DNA of 64,000 nucleotides from Endozoicomonas sp. OPT23 (GCF_009653635.1 NZ_PPFD01000002.1:806001-870000); one strand, 5' to 3'. Counted from the first letter of the stretch, positions 28,363-37,568 are shown. Made by a program: numbers and translations. The notes: a model not told the origin generated them from the letters alone.

Positions 28363-28998
28363 TTATGTTACCTTTTTTCGCCAGTAATGGAATCCAATCA
28401 GTGAGTTCAGCAGGAAAACCAGTTTCAGAATAAATACCGCTACAACATCCGGAGCCAGTGATGCCGCGCCGAACCACATATAGGCCTGTAGAGCATTAAA
28501 GGGTATCCAGAACAGCCACTGTTCCCGGTAAGCAAGCACCATAAGCAGGGTGGCGACAATGGGCAGTACACCAGTTAGCGCATCAAGAAAGGGCATATAG
28601 CCATTCCAGTTTCCTGAAAATGCGTAAATGATGAATACGGCGACTGTCGTAATGCCAAGAACCCATAACAGCTTTGTTACAGGAAGAGAGGCTTCCAGTT
28701 GTCCATGCTCGGCTCGCTTTTGCCAGTTCAGATATCCCCAGATGGACAGAGGCGCCAGCAGTCCGATATTGGTGACGGCGTTGACATAAAAATCCGCTTC
28801 AAAGGAAAGGTACCCCAGTATTGACACAAAGGCTGCGCCAAATAGCTGGGACTCCGGAATGCTGAAGGCGACACCCAATACAAAGAGGATGCCGATGATG
28901 GTCAGTGTCGCGACCGGAACGGGAGCATGGGATATCCAAGTCGCCAGAGCAACCGAAACAATGGCAAAACCTGTCCAGCAACGCTGAAATATATCCAC
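28363..28998 (-). CDS. PnuC-like nicotinamide riboside transporter family protein
   Basis: 211 residues with about seven membrane helices. The pattern VTNIGLLAPLSIWGYLNWQKR, DALTGVLPIVATLLMVLAYREQWLFWIPFNALQAYMWF is that of PnuC (NMN_transporter family), which moves nicotinamide riboside or related vitamins by facilitated diffusion. The start is GTG 28998. Its GGAGG ribosome binding site, 9 nt upstream, is inside a perfect 10-bp hairpin. It lies between the PatB/MalY-type gene (85 bp upstream) and ovoA (71 bp downstream) on the same strand. What it carries for an ovothiol locus is unknown; a thiol precursor or product is a guess. Confidence 0.65.
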   Translation of the reverse strand: MDIFQRCWTGFAIVSVALATWISHAPVPVATLTIIGILFVLGVAFSIPESQLFGAAFVSILGYLSFEADFYVNAVTNIGLLAPLSIWGYLNWQKRAEHGQLEASLPVTKLLWVLGITTVAVFIIYAFSGNWNGYMPFLDALTGVLPIVATLLMVLAYREQWLFWIPFNALQAYMWFGAASLAPDVVAVFILKLVFLLNSLIGFHYWRKKVT

Positions 28999-29029
28999 AA
29001 GGCAGAACCTCCAGATTTACTGGAGGTTC
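28999..29029 (-). promoter_or_regulatory. Hairpin covering the ribosome binding site of the PnuC-like gene
   Basis: On the minus strand, 29029-29020 pairs with 29014-29005 in a perfect 10-bp stem with a 5-nt loop (TAAAT). The second arm contains GGAGG, 9 nt from the GTG start. No U-run follows, so it is not a normal terminator. It should block translation unless opened. Confidence 0.6.
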
Positions 29030-29083
29030 AATCTAGTCATTAGAATTTGTTCTGACCAAAATAAAGGTTCATTCACTTCAGCA

Positions 29084-30238
29084 TCAATGAGGAAGTGACT
29101 CGACAGCTGCTTTTATTCGACTGATACCCTGTTCAAGAAGCTCACGGCTGCAACCAAAATTCAGGCGTAGATAATCCTTATCTCCAAACTGGGCACCTGG
29201 AGAGAGGCCAACGCCATGTTCTTCAAAGAACCCATGAGGATCTTTCAGGCCCAGCTCACTGACATTGATCCAGGCCAGATAAGTAGCCTCCAGCGGTTCC
29301 ATGCTCAGGCCTTCAATACTGTTGATCTCCTTCAGCAGGTAATCATGGTTACCGCGCAGGTAGTCCAGCAGACACTGACGCCATGGTTCGCCATGTTGAT
29401 AGGCCGCCTTGGCAGCGGTGTAACCGATCAGCATATTGTCCGGGTCAGGCACTATGCCTTTGCGAACTCTTTGAAAATTCGAACGCAGCTTGTCGTTAGG
29501 AATAATGGCGTAGGCAAAACCAAAACCGGCGACATTGAACGTCTTTGAAGGTGACATCAGGGTGATGGAGTTGTCCCGAGTGAACTCGCTAAGCCCTGCA
29601 TAGGGAATGTGTTCGCAGTTGCGGTCAAGAATCAGGTCACAATGCACTTCATCGGAGCAAACAACAATGTTGTGCTCTTTGCAGACAGCTTCAATAGCTT
29701 CCAGCTCTGATCGAGTCAGCACTCTGCCGTTAGGGTTCTGAGGATTGCAGATGCTCAGCAGTCGAGTGTCGTCGGTAAGACGGGTTTTGAATGATTCGAG
29801 ATCAAGCCGCCACTGGCCATTTTCAAGTACCCAGTCGAGACCAACCATACGACGACCACCCAGTGAAGGTGCAGTCAGAAAAGGATAATAGACAGGAACG
29901 GGAGCTGCTACATACTCACCTTCTCCGGCGACACTTCGGACGGCCAGGTTCAGTGCAGTGACCAGACCGGGTAGCCAGACAATCCACTCTTTCTCGATCT
30001 GCCAGTCGTAGAGGTTGTTCATTCGTTCAACGACCAGGTCTTCAAGGCCTTCATCGGCAACGGTATAGCCAAAGATGCCATGTTCGATGCGTTGATGCAG
30101 AGCTTCAATAATCTCCGGTGCCGATTTGAAGTCCATATCCGCTACCCAGAAAGGCAGGGTATCCTTGTCTTTGTACTTCTCCCATTTCAGGCTGGAAGTA
30201 CCACTGCGGTCAATTAACTGGTCGAAATTGGCTGGCAC
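29084..30238 (-). CDS. PLP-dependent C-S lyase of the MalY/PatB family, candidate OvoB
   Basis: 384 residues of the fold-type I PLP family. MalY/PatB enzymes cleave C-S bonds of cystathionine-like substrates. Seen motifs are LPFWVADMDFKSAPEI near the start, HGIFGYTVADEGL, NPQNPNGRVLT, VVCSDEVHCDLIL and the PLP lysine Lys232 in SPSKTFNVAGFGFAY; the last arginine motif is DYLRLNFGCSRELL. The start is GTG 30238. In ovothiol synthesis a PLP lyase (OvoB) of this broad class cuts the OvoA sulfoxide to release 5-thiohistidine. Placement two genes before ovoA on the same strand makes OvoB the best guess; general cystathionine beta-lyase is the alternative. Confidence 0.85.
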   Translation of the reverse strand: MPANFDQLIDRSGTSSLKWEKYKDKDTLPFWVADMDFKSAPEIIEALHQRIEHGIFGYTVADEGLEDLVVERMNNLYDWQIEKEWIVWLPGLVTALNLAVRSVAGEGEYVAAPVPVYYPFLTAPSLGGRRMVGLDWVLENGQWRLDLESFKTRLTDDTRLLSICNPQNPNGRVLTRSELEAIEAVCKEHNIVVCSDEVHCDLILDRNCEHIPYAGLSEFTRDNSITLMSPSKTFNVAGFGFAYAIIPNDKLRSNFQRVRKGIVPDPDNMLIGYTAAKAAYQHGEPWRQCLLDYLRGNHDYLLKEINSIEGLSMEPLEATYLAWINVSELGLKDPHGFFEEHGVGLSPGAQFGDKDYLRLNFGCSRELLEQGISRIKAAVESLPH

Positions 30239-30465
30239 TTTAGTTTCTCTTTGTAAGTTAGCGGCTGAGTCTTCCTCGAATACTAACCTGAGCCAAAGCT
30301 GTTTTATATGTTCAGTGAACAGATTGCAGATTCTCTTGTCCTATCTCTTGTCCTTTATAAGGCTCGCTGATCAGGAAAACAGCCTTAAACCGGCCAATCT
30401 GCTGGAAGCAGGGGGATCAGTGACCGATTCTCAAGAAAATAAAGCTACTGGAGTTGTATTAGCTT

Positions 30466-31431
30466 ATGTCCAGACGATTTGGCTACCTGTTGTTGTGCTC
30501 AAGCCTGCTGGCCGGTTTTTTAATGCTGCCAGTCATACTTCCAGAGTTGACTGCTGCGGAGCTTACTGCCGGACGTTTTCTTGTTACTTTCCTAACTTGC
30601 CTGCTGATCCTGCCTTTTCGATGTGAGTGCCTTTCATTCCTGAACAGGAATAACGCTTTGCAGTGGTTTCAGAGAAGTCTGTTTGGCGGCGTTCTATTCT
30701 GCCTGTTCCTACTGATCGTAGTGAGAGAGCTGGGTTTACTGGCGGCCTGCCTGTTAATTCTACTGTTACCAGCTTTAACAAGAGTGATTGTTCTTAATAC
30801 TTGGGATAAAAGTACTCTTTCTATTCTTGCCCTTTTGACTGCAGGGCTGATTATTCTGGTCAGTGGCCAGGAATATCAGGTTGCTACCTTGGGGAACACT
30901 ATTGAGGGAACGCTGGCACTGGCACTGGCTATTGTTTGCTGGTTGGTATCAGCGCGATTGCAGATAAAAATGGTGAGAGAGGAGCCGCTGGTTGACTCAT
31001 CGAATCAGTTGCTGTTGACGGGGTTAATGTCACTGCCGGCCTTACTTGTATTGCTGATACTGTCAAACAGTCACTGGTATGAAATGGAGTTGGCACCTGT
31101 TTCATCAGGCCTGTTCGGCTACTGGTACTGGCTGATATTTTCCGGTGTGCTGGTGGGTATTGTCAGCAGAAATATGTGGAAAAAACTGAACGACAGTGAA
31201 GGGCGGTCATCCGGTGATGTTGCCGCTCCGGCAGTAATTATGACTCTGTTTGGTTACTACAGTGTTCAGGGGCTACTGCCTGAATTAAATGAATGGTTGG
31301 TCTTGATAATGATGGCCTGCAGCCTGATTATTGAGTCAGGCTGCAGAAAAGCCAGCTTATCCCGCAGGGATAATAAATATCTTCAGGAAAGTTATTCCCG
31401 TAAAAATCACACCTTGGAAAGCTCAGAGTAA
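30466..31431 (+). CDS. EamA/DMT-type membrane transporter-like protein
   Basis: 321 residues with about nine or ten hydrophobic helices. The opening YLLLCSSLLAGFLMLPVILPELTAAELTAGRFLVTFL and the mid-protein repeat (GTLALALAIVCWLVSARL) follow the pattern of drug/metabolite transporter (EamA) proteins, in which the helix set is duplicated. The RNxxxW and gap details are weak, so the family call is moderate. The substrate is unknown. Its 3' end overlaps mnmH on the opposite strand by 25 bp. It is divergent from the PatB/MalY-type gene, with a gap of about 230 bp. Confidence 0.65.
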   Translation: MSRRFGYLLLCSSLLAGFLMLPVILPELTAAELTAGRFLVTFLTCLLILPFRCECLSFLNRNNALQWFQRSLFGGVLFCLFLLIVVRELGLLAACLLILLLPALTRVIVLNTWDKSTLSILALLTAGLIILVSGQEYQVATLGNTIEGTLALALAIVCWLVSARLQIKMVREEPLVDSSNQLLLTGLMSLPALLVLLILSNSHWYEMELAPVSSGLFGYWYWLIFSGVLVGIVSRNMWKKLNDSEGRSSGDVAAPAVIMTLFGYYSVQGLLPELNEWLVLIMMACSLIIESGCRKASLSRRDNKYLQESYSRKNHTLESSE

Positions 31432-32516
31432 GCAGCCAGAATCTCCTGACGATTACCCTTAAAGATAATCTCGCCTTCTTTCTGGCTCAATTGATATTCG
31501 TACATAGGGTCGTAATAACCCGTCAACAGAGCTTCAATCAAAGGACGGTAGCCATCAATATTATTCTGACTGATGTGCTGACTGAGAGCATTATCAAGAA
31601 TATCGGTTAACTGCTGATAGCGTTCACCGCCCAGTCGGCGTCTGATTCGATGAAGACTGTCTTTCAGACCTTGCTGGAAGTGTTCAAAACCTACTTCATT
31701 ACCAAACTCAGTCTGAAAATCATCCAGATTATCCCGCACGTATTCCTGCAAGCCGACCTCAACACGTTCTTCGATACTTTCTTCCAACAAGATAATAGGT
31801 GCCTGCTGCATCTTGTCCCGGAATGACTGTGACAGGCTGCATCGACCAATCAATTTACTTTCATCTTCCAGTAGTACCGAAGCACTGCCTTTTAAGTGAC
31901 GATGCTTTAGCATGTCGATGGACAGGTTGTTTTCAAAATCAATCTGTCCTGGCTGGCCACCACAGCGACGGCCAAAACTGGAACCACGGTGGTTGGCCAG
32001 CCCTTCCAAATCAACACTGGTATCAATTTGATGAATCAGTCGGGTTTTACCGGTGCCAGTTTTACCGCTCAAAATAATGAACGAGCATTGCTCAATGGAT
32101 GCTTCCAGTTCATCAATCAAATAGCGACGTAGAGCTTTATAGCCACCCTTGATCAGTGGGTAGGGGTAACCGGATTCTTTCAGCCAGGCTTGGGTAATAT
32201 GGGAGCGTTGGCCGCCACGAAAGCAGAACAGATAACCTTCAGGCTGGGCTTTTACAAAGTTCTGCCAGCCAGATAAACGTTCAGCCTTCACTTCATCCGT
32301 TGCCAGCTGGTAACCGAGCTCGACGGCCGCATCAGGGCCTTCCTGCTTGTATTCTGTGCCAATCACTTCCCGTTGCTGGTCATCCAGAATAGGGAGATTG
32401 ACAGCCAAGGGGAAAGAGCCTTTATCGTATTCAACAGGTGCACGGACATCCATCAGTGGCACATCGTTCAGGAACAGAGAGAGGAAATCATCGGTATCCG
32501 GGCGGTTCTGGGTCAT
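31407..32516 (-). CDS. mnmH: tRNA 2-selenouridine/geranyl-2-thiouridine synthase MnmH (SelU)
   Basis: 369 residues from ATG 32516, which has CGGAG 4 nt upstream; the frame is open to 32534. MnmH replaces sulfur by selenium (via a geranylated intermediate) at the wobble 2-thiouridine of tRNA Lys, Glu and Gln. The rhodanese domain has the catalytic Cys98 in YLFCFRGGQRSH. The P-loop domain has LSGKTGTGKTRL (about 150-158) and RGSSFGRRCGGQPGQIDFEN. Length fits E. coli YbbB. SelD, which makes selenophosphate, is not in the window but must be elsewhere if selenation occurs. Confidence 0.95.
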   Translation of the reverse strand: MTQNRPDTDDFLSLFLNDVPLMDVRAPVEYDKGSFPLAVNLPILDDQQREVIGTEYKQEGPDAAVELGYQLATDEVKAERLSGWQNFVKAQPEGYLFCFRGGQRSHITQAWLKESGYPYPLIKGGYKALRRYLIDELEASIEQCSFIILSGKTGTGKTRLIHQIDTSVDLEGLANHRGSSFGRRCGGQPGQIDFENNLSIDMLKHRHLKGSASVLLEDESKLIGRCSLSQSFRDKMQQAPIILLEESIEERVEVGLQEYVRDNLDDFQTEFGNEVGFEHFQQGLKDSLHRIRRRLGGERYQQLTDILDNALSQHISQNNIDGYRPLIEALLTGYYDPMYEYQLSQKEGEIIFKGNRQEILAAYSELSKV

Positions 32517-32624
32517 GGGGCTCCGTGACTGCAATTACAGGCTGAAAACTCAAAGCCCAATAGTTTGGAGCTTGTGCGACTGACAGGCAAGTGGGGTTTG
32601 TTTCTATTCTCAGGGGGATTGGTG

Positions 32625-35282
32625 CTAATCCATCACTTTTTTCAGCTCAATAAGGTAGGGAGCTGTGTCGGCATAGGAATTGAAAAAATCAAAAACAGTC
32701 CCGTTAAACGGTTCAGTTTGATCGTCGTCATGAATAATGCAGTGGTCACCACAGGATTCAATCGTAAAGTAGTGGCCGCCCTGAATGGTTGATCCGGACT
32801 GAGCGACAACACTTTGTACTTCAAAGGGGACGAATTCTTCTTTTTTAGTTGTTAGATTGTAGATGGGCAGTTCATAAACAGGATTGGATCCCAGTAGTGC
32901 TGAGGCATGTCCACTTAATTTATAAATCCGTAGATCCCCTTTGAGAGCTTTCTCCCTGTCAAAGTCAAAGAGCCGTGCATGAATTTTGACTGTTTTCAAG
33001 CTCCCTGGGTTGTCATGCGCCACTCGTTCCATCATTTCACTGTCTAGCAAAACAGGAGTTGCCTGATCAGTCCATTCAACATCCGGTATCTCTTCTTTTC
33101 GGCAGGCTAGAGCCTGGGCCAGATTGAACTTGTCATGAATAATAACCTGATGGTAAACATCGCCATCCTGTAAGAACTGTCTGCTTCTTTCGCCGTTGAC
33201 AGACACCGTCTGTTTGAACGTTTTCAATTCCTGACTATCGTCTCTAAGGCACACCAGTTCAATAAAAGGACCGATAAACTCCTGACTGTCTTGTTGTGGA
33301 TACCCTTCTTTCGGGAGCAGTTTTCTCATCAGGGATTGATAATCCTGATCCTCTTGTGACCAGCTGTCTGAGTCAGCTGCATGAGCAAATGCTCTCAGCT
33401 TCACCATAACATTTTCATGTAATTCTTCGGGTGTTTTTTTGCCTGTAGTGGGTGCCTTTCGCCTGACTCGAATCATTGCATCAGCCAGGTCAGCAAACGC
33501 TATGGCCAACTCTTTGCGTTCCTGAATCAGGTTTTTTGTCGCTTTTTTAATTCGTTCTGGTTGGTCTGGCTCCATACCAATGATGATTTGTTTCAATGCT
33601 GCGTTGGCAAAACAGGTGTTGCCAAAATTCTGGAAGCCGGGGGTAAGAATTGGTTTTACTTGCTGAACAGCAAGCGTTGCTATGGACATCTCTCGGGCAT
33701 AACGATCAACACTATATGTGCCCGTCGGTGATTGAGGGGAAAGGTGTTTCAGTTCGATTATGGATTCTGGTGTCAGGCCTCTGCCAATATAGAGTTCTCG
33801 AAAATGGCAGGCTTCTGTATAGCGAAAGTTATGGGCTTTTTCTGCCAGTAAAGGCAACAGGGTATCCATATGAGCGTAATGAGCCAGCTCGAGGGCATTC
33901 AGTCCACTTGCTGTGCAAGGTTCGCGCAGTTGATTTTCGTTGTAATACTTGATCAGCTGGCAGGCCAGTTTTTCATCGCCAGCTTTAATGGCCAGAACCA
34001 GCGGTGTTTCGTTACCAATGACATTGACTCTGGAAGAAATATTCGGACAGGTTAACAGTGCTTCCAGCTCGGATTGTTGTTTTAAATAATGATAAATAGT
34101 CTGCGCTGCTTCCTTATCCCCTTTGGTCAGAGCTGCGGTCAGTGGTGTATGGCCAATGAAATCGCGGGAAGTTTCCAGAAAAAGCTGTGCCGAATCGTGG
34201 CCTTTCAAAATACTGCTAAGAAATTTCACCCGTTCGAAATTTTTCCCGGGTGATGCTTTGCAATGTTTATAAGCATCAATGATACGAAAGAGCGTATTAC
34301 AGGAAAAGCCGGTTCTGGTTCTAAAATCAAATGGATCTGCCCCCTTTTCCAGCAGGGAGTTAGCTTGAGCCCAGTCAATGTCATTGACTGGGTTGGAAAG
34401 AAGTTCTGTCAGTTCAGTGGTTGCTGTCTGATTATACGTTTGCGGGGTGATAAGGCTTGATTCCGGGCCACTGCCAGAAGTATTGGCCACCAGAGACTGA
34501 GTGACTGATCCAGTTAATCGGGCAGGAGTCGGTTTTACGTTACGTCTGATGCCCACTTGAGCCAATTGCTTCTGGTTGAATCGGCTGAGTTTATTTTTGA
34601 GAAAACCAGCGGAAGAAAGCTGATTGTCATCTGCTGGATCCATTTCTCTGAGTTGTTCCTCCAGCTTGCTCACCCAGAGTTCAGAACAATTAACAAAAGT
34701 CATGCACGAAGATTGCTGATCTTCATCTTCATTACTGGCCAAGGCTGCCTTCAGCTCATCAAAGGAGTCCTGAAATTCTGTTTCCAGCAGATCAGGGTTG
34801 GTGTGGTAGCGGGTATCTCTGGCAACCAGTCGTTTATGTTTTTTCTGAAGCTCCACGTGTAGCTTGACCATAAGGCCGCCAGCAGAACGCTCAAGCTCTG
34901 AGAGTGCCTGTTCGGTTTCTTCAATATTCAGGTTTTTCAGATCTTCCGCTTTATCCTGAATAACGACTTTCCGCTCGGAAATACTGAGTTCTGGATTAGG
35001 GGGAGCTGCACCGGAATGTCTTTCAGATAGTTGTTCATATTGGCAGTCTGATTCTGAAGCCAGGGTATCAGCTGCCATTGCCAGTTGCTGATAGGATTCG
35101 GTCATTGGTGTGATATCACGCCCGATAAACATACCAACCATGGAATAGTGTGTAGTTAACTTGTTACTTTCAACGTAAGGCTTATAAGCACCGTAGCCAT
35201 CTTTTATCAGTTGCTGGCACTGCTCCTTCCAGTATTCACAGGTTTTGAACTGATCAATGGGGGTGTTGCTACTGGGTACCAT
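32625..35282 (-). CDS. Ankyrin-repeat protein with a eukaryotic-type ubiquitin-specific protease (USP/C19) domain
   Basis: 885 residues. Residues 1-290 are mainly helical and unrecognised. About four ankyrin-like repeats span 302-480 (FIGHTPLTAALTKGDKEAA, GNETPLVLAIKAGDEKLACQL, SGLNALELAHYAHMDTLLPLL). A USP domain fills 545-885: Cys box GFQNFGNTCFANAALKQ (Cys557), QQDSQEFIGPFIELV (663-677), His box GGHYFTIES (His837) with an acidic DDD (852-854), and the typical end APYLIELKKV. USPs remove ubiquitin in eukaryotes, so this is a strong candidate secreted effector that acts in a host cell. AAAGGATC precedes the ATG. No N-terminal signal peptide, as for type III/IV effectors. Confidence 0.88.
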   Translation of the reverse strand: MVPSSNTPIDQFKTCEYWKEQCQQLIKDGYGAYKPYVESNKLTTHYSMVGMFIGRDITPMTESYQQLAMAADTLASESDCQYEQLSERHSGAAPPNPELSISERKVVIQDKAEDLKNLNIEETEQALSELERSAGGLMVKLHVELQKKHKRLVARDTRYHTNPDLLETEFQDSFDELKAALASNEDEDQQSSCMTFVNCSELWVSKLEEQLREMDPADDNQLSSAGFLKNKLSRFNQKQLAQVGIRRNVKPTPARLTGSVTQSLVANTSGSGPESSLITPQTYNQTATTELTELLSNPVNDIDWAQANSLLEKGADPFDFRTRTGFSCNTLFRIIDAYKHCKASPGKNFERVKFLSSILKGHDSAQLFLETSRDFIGHTPLTAALTKGDKEAAQTIYHYLKQQSELEALLTCPNISSRVNVIGNETPLVLAIKAGDEKLACQLIKYYNENQLREPCTASGLNALELAHYAHMDTLLPLLAEKAHNFRYTEACHFRELYIGRGLTPESIIELKHLSPQSPTGTYSVDRYAREMSIATLAVQQVKPILTPGFQNFGNTCFANAALKQIIIGMEPDQPERIKKATKNLIQERKELAIAFADLADAMIRVRRKAPTTGKKTPEELHENVMVKLRAFAHAADSDSWSQEDQDYQSLMRKLLPKEGYPQQDSQEFIGPFIELVCLRDDSQELKTFKQTVSVNGERSRQFLQDGDVYHQVIIHDKFNLAQALACRKEEIPDVEWTDQATPVLLDSEMMERVAHDNPGSLKTVKIHARLFDFDREKALKGDLRIYKLSGHASALLGSNPVYELPIYNLTTKKEEFVPFEVQSVVAQSGSTIQGGHYFTIESCGDHCIIHDDDQTEPFNGTVFDFFNSYADTAPYLIELKKVMD

Positions 35283-35335
35283 GGTGCGATCCTTTCACCT
35301 TATTAATAGAAACATCGGCGTTTTCCTGCGGTCGC

Positions 35336-35365
35336 TTGACACATCCCTGTATTGCCACTGAAAAT
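35336..35365 (+). promoter_or_regulatory. Candidate sigma-70 promoter for thrS
   Basis: A consensus -35 TTGACA (35336-35341) is followed after 18 nt by GAAAAT (35360-35365, 4 of 6 matches to the -10). Transcription would begin near 35372 and give a leader of about 195 nt containing all three tRNA-Thr-like hairpins. A degenerate copy of the repeat unit (TTGCCACTGAAAA, 35352-35364) overlaps the promoter. Confidence 0.5.
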
Positions 35366-35416
35366 ATCCCTTTTACTCCCCACGATTTTCATCACCTCAA
35401 CCGTGAGAAAATCCAT

Positions 35417-35512
35417 GCAACCCCTGGTATGGGTTGCCACTGGTAAAACGGCTCACAACCCCTGGTATGGGTTGAATGAGCAAAATAACAAGCAGCCCCC
35501 TGTACGGGTTGC
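35417..35512 (+). promoter_or_regulatory. Three tandem hairpins resembling the tRNA-Thr anticodon arm; candidate thrS translational operator
   Basis: Hairpin 1: 7-bp stem 35417-35423/35431-35437, loop CTGGTAT. Hairpin 2: 6-bp stem 35456-35461/35469-35474, same loop. Hairpin 3: 7-bp stem 35492-35498/35506-35512 (one G-U), loop CCTGTAC. Loop positions 3-5 correspond to anticodon 34-36 and read GGU, GGU and UGU, all threonine anticodons, with A at 37. In E. coli ThrRS represses its own mRNA by binding such anticodon-arm mimics upstream of the ribosome binding site. Here the last hairpin ends about 40 nt before the AGGA of thrS. The repeats are spaced 37-38 nt. Confidence 0.65.
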
Positions 35513-35567
35513 CACTGAAATAGAACTCAGATGCCTATAGCGCATCAAAAAGTAGGAATTTTTTATC

Positions 35568-37490
35568 ATGCCTGTTATTACGCTTCCCGATGGCAGCAAG
35601 CGCGAGTTTGCTGACGCAGTATCTGTTATGGAAGTCGCCATGGACATTGGTCCGGGCCTTGCCAAAGCCACTCTGGCTGGCCGCATTAACGGTGAGCTGG
35701 TGGACGCCAGCACTAAAATTACAGAAGACTCAGAGATGTCGATCATCACCGCCCGTGATGAAGAAGGCGTAGACGTAATCCGTCACTCCACCGCACACTT
35801 GCTGGCAATGGCTACTCAGGACTTGTTTCCTGGTGCTCAGGTCACTATCGGCCCTGTTATCGACAATGGCTTCTACTACGACTTCTCCTACGAGCGTGCT
35901 TTCAATATGGAAGACGTCGAGAAGATCGAAAAGCGCATGGGTGAGCTGGCCAAGCAGGACATTAACATCGAACGTGCGGTGATGAGCCGTAACGAAGCGG
36001 TTGAAGCGTTCAAGGCTCTGGGTGAAGAGTACAAGGTCGAGATCATCAACGACCTGCCTGAAGGCGAAGACATTTCCGTTTACCGTCAGGGTGAGTGGAT
36101 GGACCTGTGTCGTGGTCCTCACGTACCTTCTACCGGCAAACTAAAAGCATTCAAACTGATGCGTGTTGCCGGTGCATACTGGCGTGGTGACTCCAATAAT
36201 GAAATGCTGACCCGTATCTACGGTACTGCGTGGGAAGACAAGAAAGCCCTGAAGGGCTACCTGCATCGTCTGGAAGAAGCGGAAAAGCGTGATCACCGTA
36301 AACTCGGTAAACGCCTTGACCTGTTCCATATGCAGGAAGAAGCACCGGGCATGGTGTTCTGGCATCCAAACGGCTGGGCTATTTACACTGAGCTGGAAAA
36401 GTACATGCGTCAGCAGCAGATTGCCCGTGGTTATCAGGAAATCAAAACACCGCTGCTGGTGGACCGTTCCCTGTGGGAAAAATCCGGTCACTGGGACAAG
36501 TACAGTGATGACATGTTCACCACTAACTCTGAAGATAAGGACATCGCGGTTAAGCCGATGAACTGCCCTTGTCACGTTCAGGTCTTCAATCAGGGCCTGA
36601 AGAGCTACCGTGATCTGCCTCTGCGTCTGGCGGAGTTTGGTGCCTGTCACCGTAATGAAGCATCCGGCGCCCTGCACGGCATCATGCGTGTTCGTGGTTT
36701 TGTTCAGGACGATGCCCATATCTTCGTCACTGAGAGCCAGATTCAGCAGGAAGTGTCCGACTTTATCGACATGCTGCACGATGTTTATGCCGATTTCGGT
36801 TTTGACCGTGAAAATATGCTCTATAAGCTGTCTACCCGTCCGGAAAAACGCGTAGGTTCCGACGAAGTTTGGGATAAAGCCGAAAAAGCATTGGCAGAAG
36901 CGATGGACGCTCAGGGTCTTCCTTGGGAAGAATTACCGGGTGAAGGTGCTTTCTACGGACCTAAAATAGAATTTTCCCTGAAAGACTGTATTGGCCGAGT
37001 ATGGCAATGTGGCACCATGCAGGTAGACTTCTCCATGCCGGGTCGTCTGGGCGCTGAATACGTCGATGAAAATGGCGAGCGTCAGACTCCGGTAATGCTC
37101 CACAGAGCTACTCTGGGTTCCTTTGAACGCTTTATAGGCATCCTGATCGAGCACTTCGAAGGTGCCATGCCGACATGGCTTGCTCCAAAGCAGGTTTCGA
37201 TCCTCAATATTACCGATCGTCAGGGTGAATATGCCCGCGAATTGGAAAAAATATTGACCGAAAACAGCTTTAGAGTGAAAGCGGACTTGAGAAACGAGAA
37301 AATCGGCTTTAAAATCCGCGAGCACACCTTGAATAAGGTGCCTTATCTTATCGTTATCGGTGATAAGGAAATGGAAAACAGAACCGTTGCCGTTCGTACC
37401 CGTACAGGTGAAGATCTGGGTACCATGTCTGTAGAGACATTTGTAGAACGTCTTGCAGCGGATATCAGCAAGCGTGGCCGTACTGCGTAA
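35568..37490 (+). CDS. thrS: Threonyl-tRNA synthetase
   Basis: 640 residues, normal length. ThrRS charges tRNA-Thr and edits mis-made Ser-tRNA-Thr. The TGS domain (1-60, [11 protein letters not shown]) is followed by the editing domain ([10 protein letters not shown] with its His pair), the class II catalytic core ([10 protein letters not shown] motif with zinc Cys, [21 protein letters not shown] motif 2, [13 protein letters not shown] motif 3) and the anticodon-binding domain ([20 protein letters not shown]). AGGA lies ahead of ATG 35568. It heads thrS-infC-rpmI-rplT as in E. coli. The leader hairpins suggest autoregulation by mimicry of tRNA-Thr. Confidence 0.98.
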   Translation: MPVITLPDGSKREFADAVSVMEVAMDIGPGLAKATLAGRINGELVDASTKITEDSEMSIITARDEEGVDVIRHSTAHLLAMATQDLFPGAQVTIGPVIDNGFYYDFSYERAFNMEDVEKIEKRMGELAKQDINIERAVMSRNEAVEAFKALGEEYKVEIINDLPEGEDISVYRQGEWMDLCRGPHVPSTGKLKAFKLMRVAGAYWRGDSNNEMLTRIYGTAWEDKKALKGYLHRLEEAEKRDHRKLGKRLDLFHMQEEAPGMVFWHPNGWAIYTELEKYMRQQQIARGYQEIKTPLLVDRSLWEKSGHWDKYSDDMFTTNSEDKDIAVKPMNCPCHVQVFNQGLKSYRDLPLRLAEFGACHRNEASGALHGIMRVRGFVQDDAHIFVTESQIQQEVSDFIDMLHDVYADFGFDRENMLYKLSTRPEKRVGSDEVWDKAEKALAEAMDAQGLPWEELPGEGAFYGPKIEFSLKDCIGRVWQCGTMQVDFSMPGRLGAEYVDENGERQTPVMLHRATLGSFERFIGILIEHFEGAMPTWLAPKQVSILNITDRQGEYARELEKILTENSFRVKADLRNEKIGFKIREHTLNKVPYLIVIGDKEMENRTVAVRTRTGEDLGTMSVETFVERLAADISKRGRTA

Positions 37491-37568
37491 TTAAATCTGT
37501 GTCAGCCTGTTTATCGTAAACGGTGAACAGGCACTTAAGTACAGGCTGCCTTTAGAGGAGATACACCT

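Noticed and set aside
30126-30626. A 166-codon plus-strand frame between the PatB-type and EamA-type genes
   Set aside because: It overlaps the start of both genes, and its sequence has no family character.
35417-35512. A short CRISPR-like array
   Set aside because: Only three units, each a palindrome, with unequal spacers of under 20 nt, and no cas genes.
35352-35540. A 62-codon frame through the thrS leader hairpins as a leader peptide
   Set aside because: It has no ribosome binding site, and the repeats are read in shifted frames. Conservation follows the hairpin pairing, not the protein.
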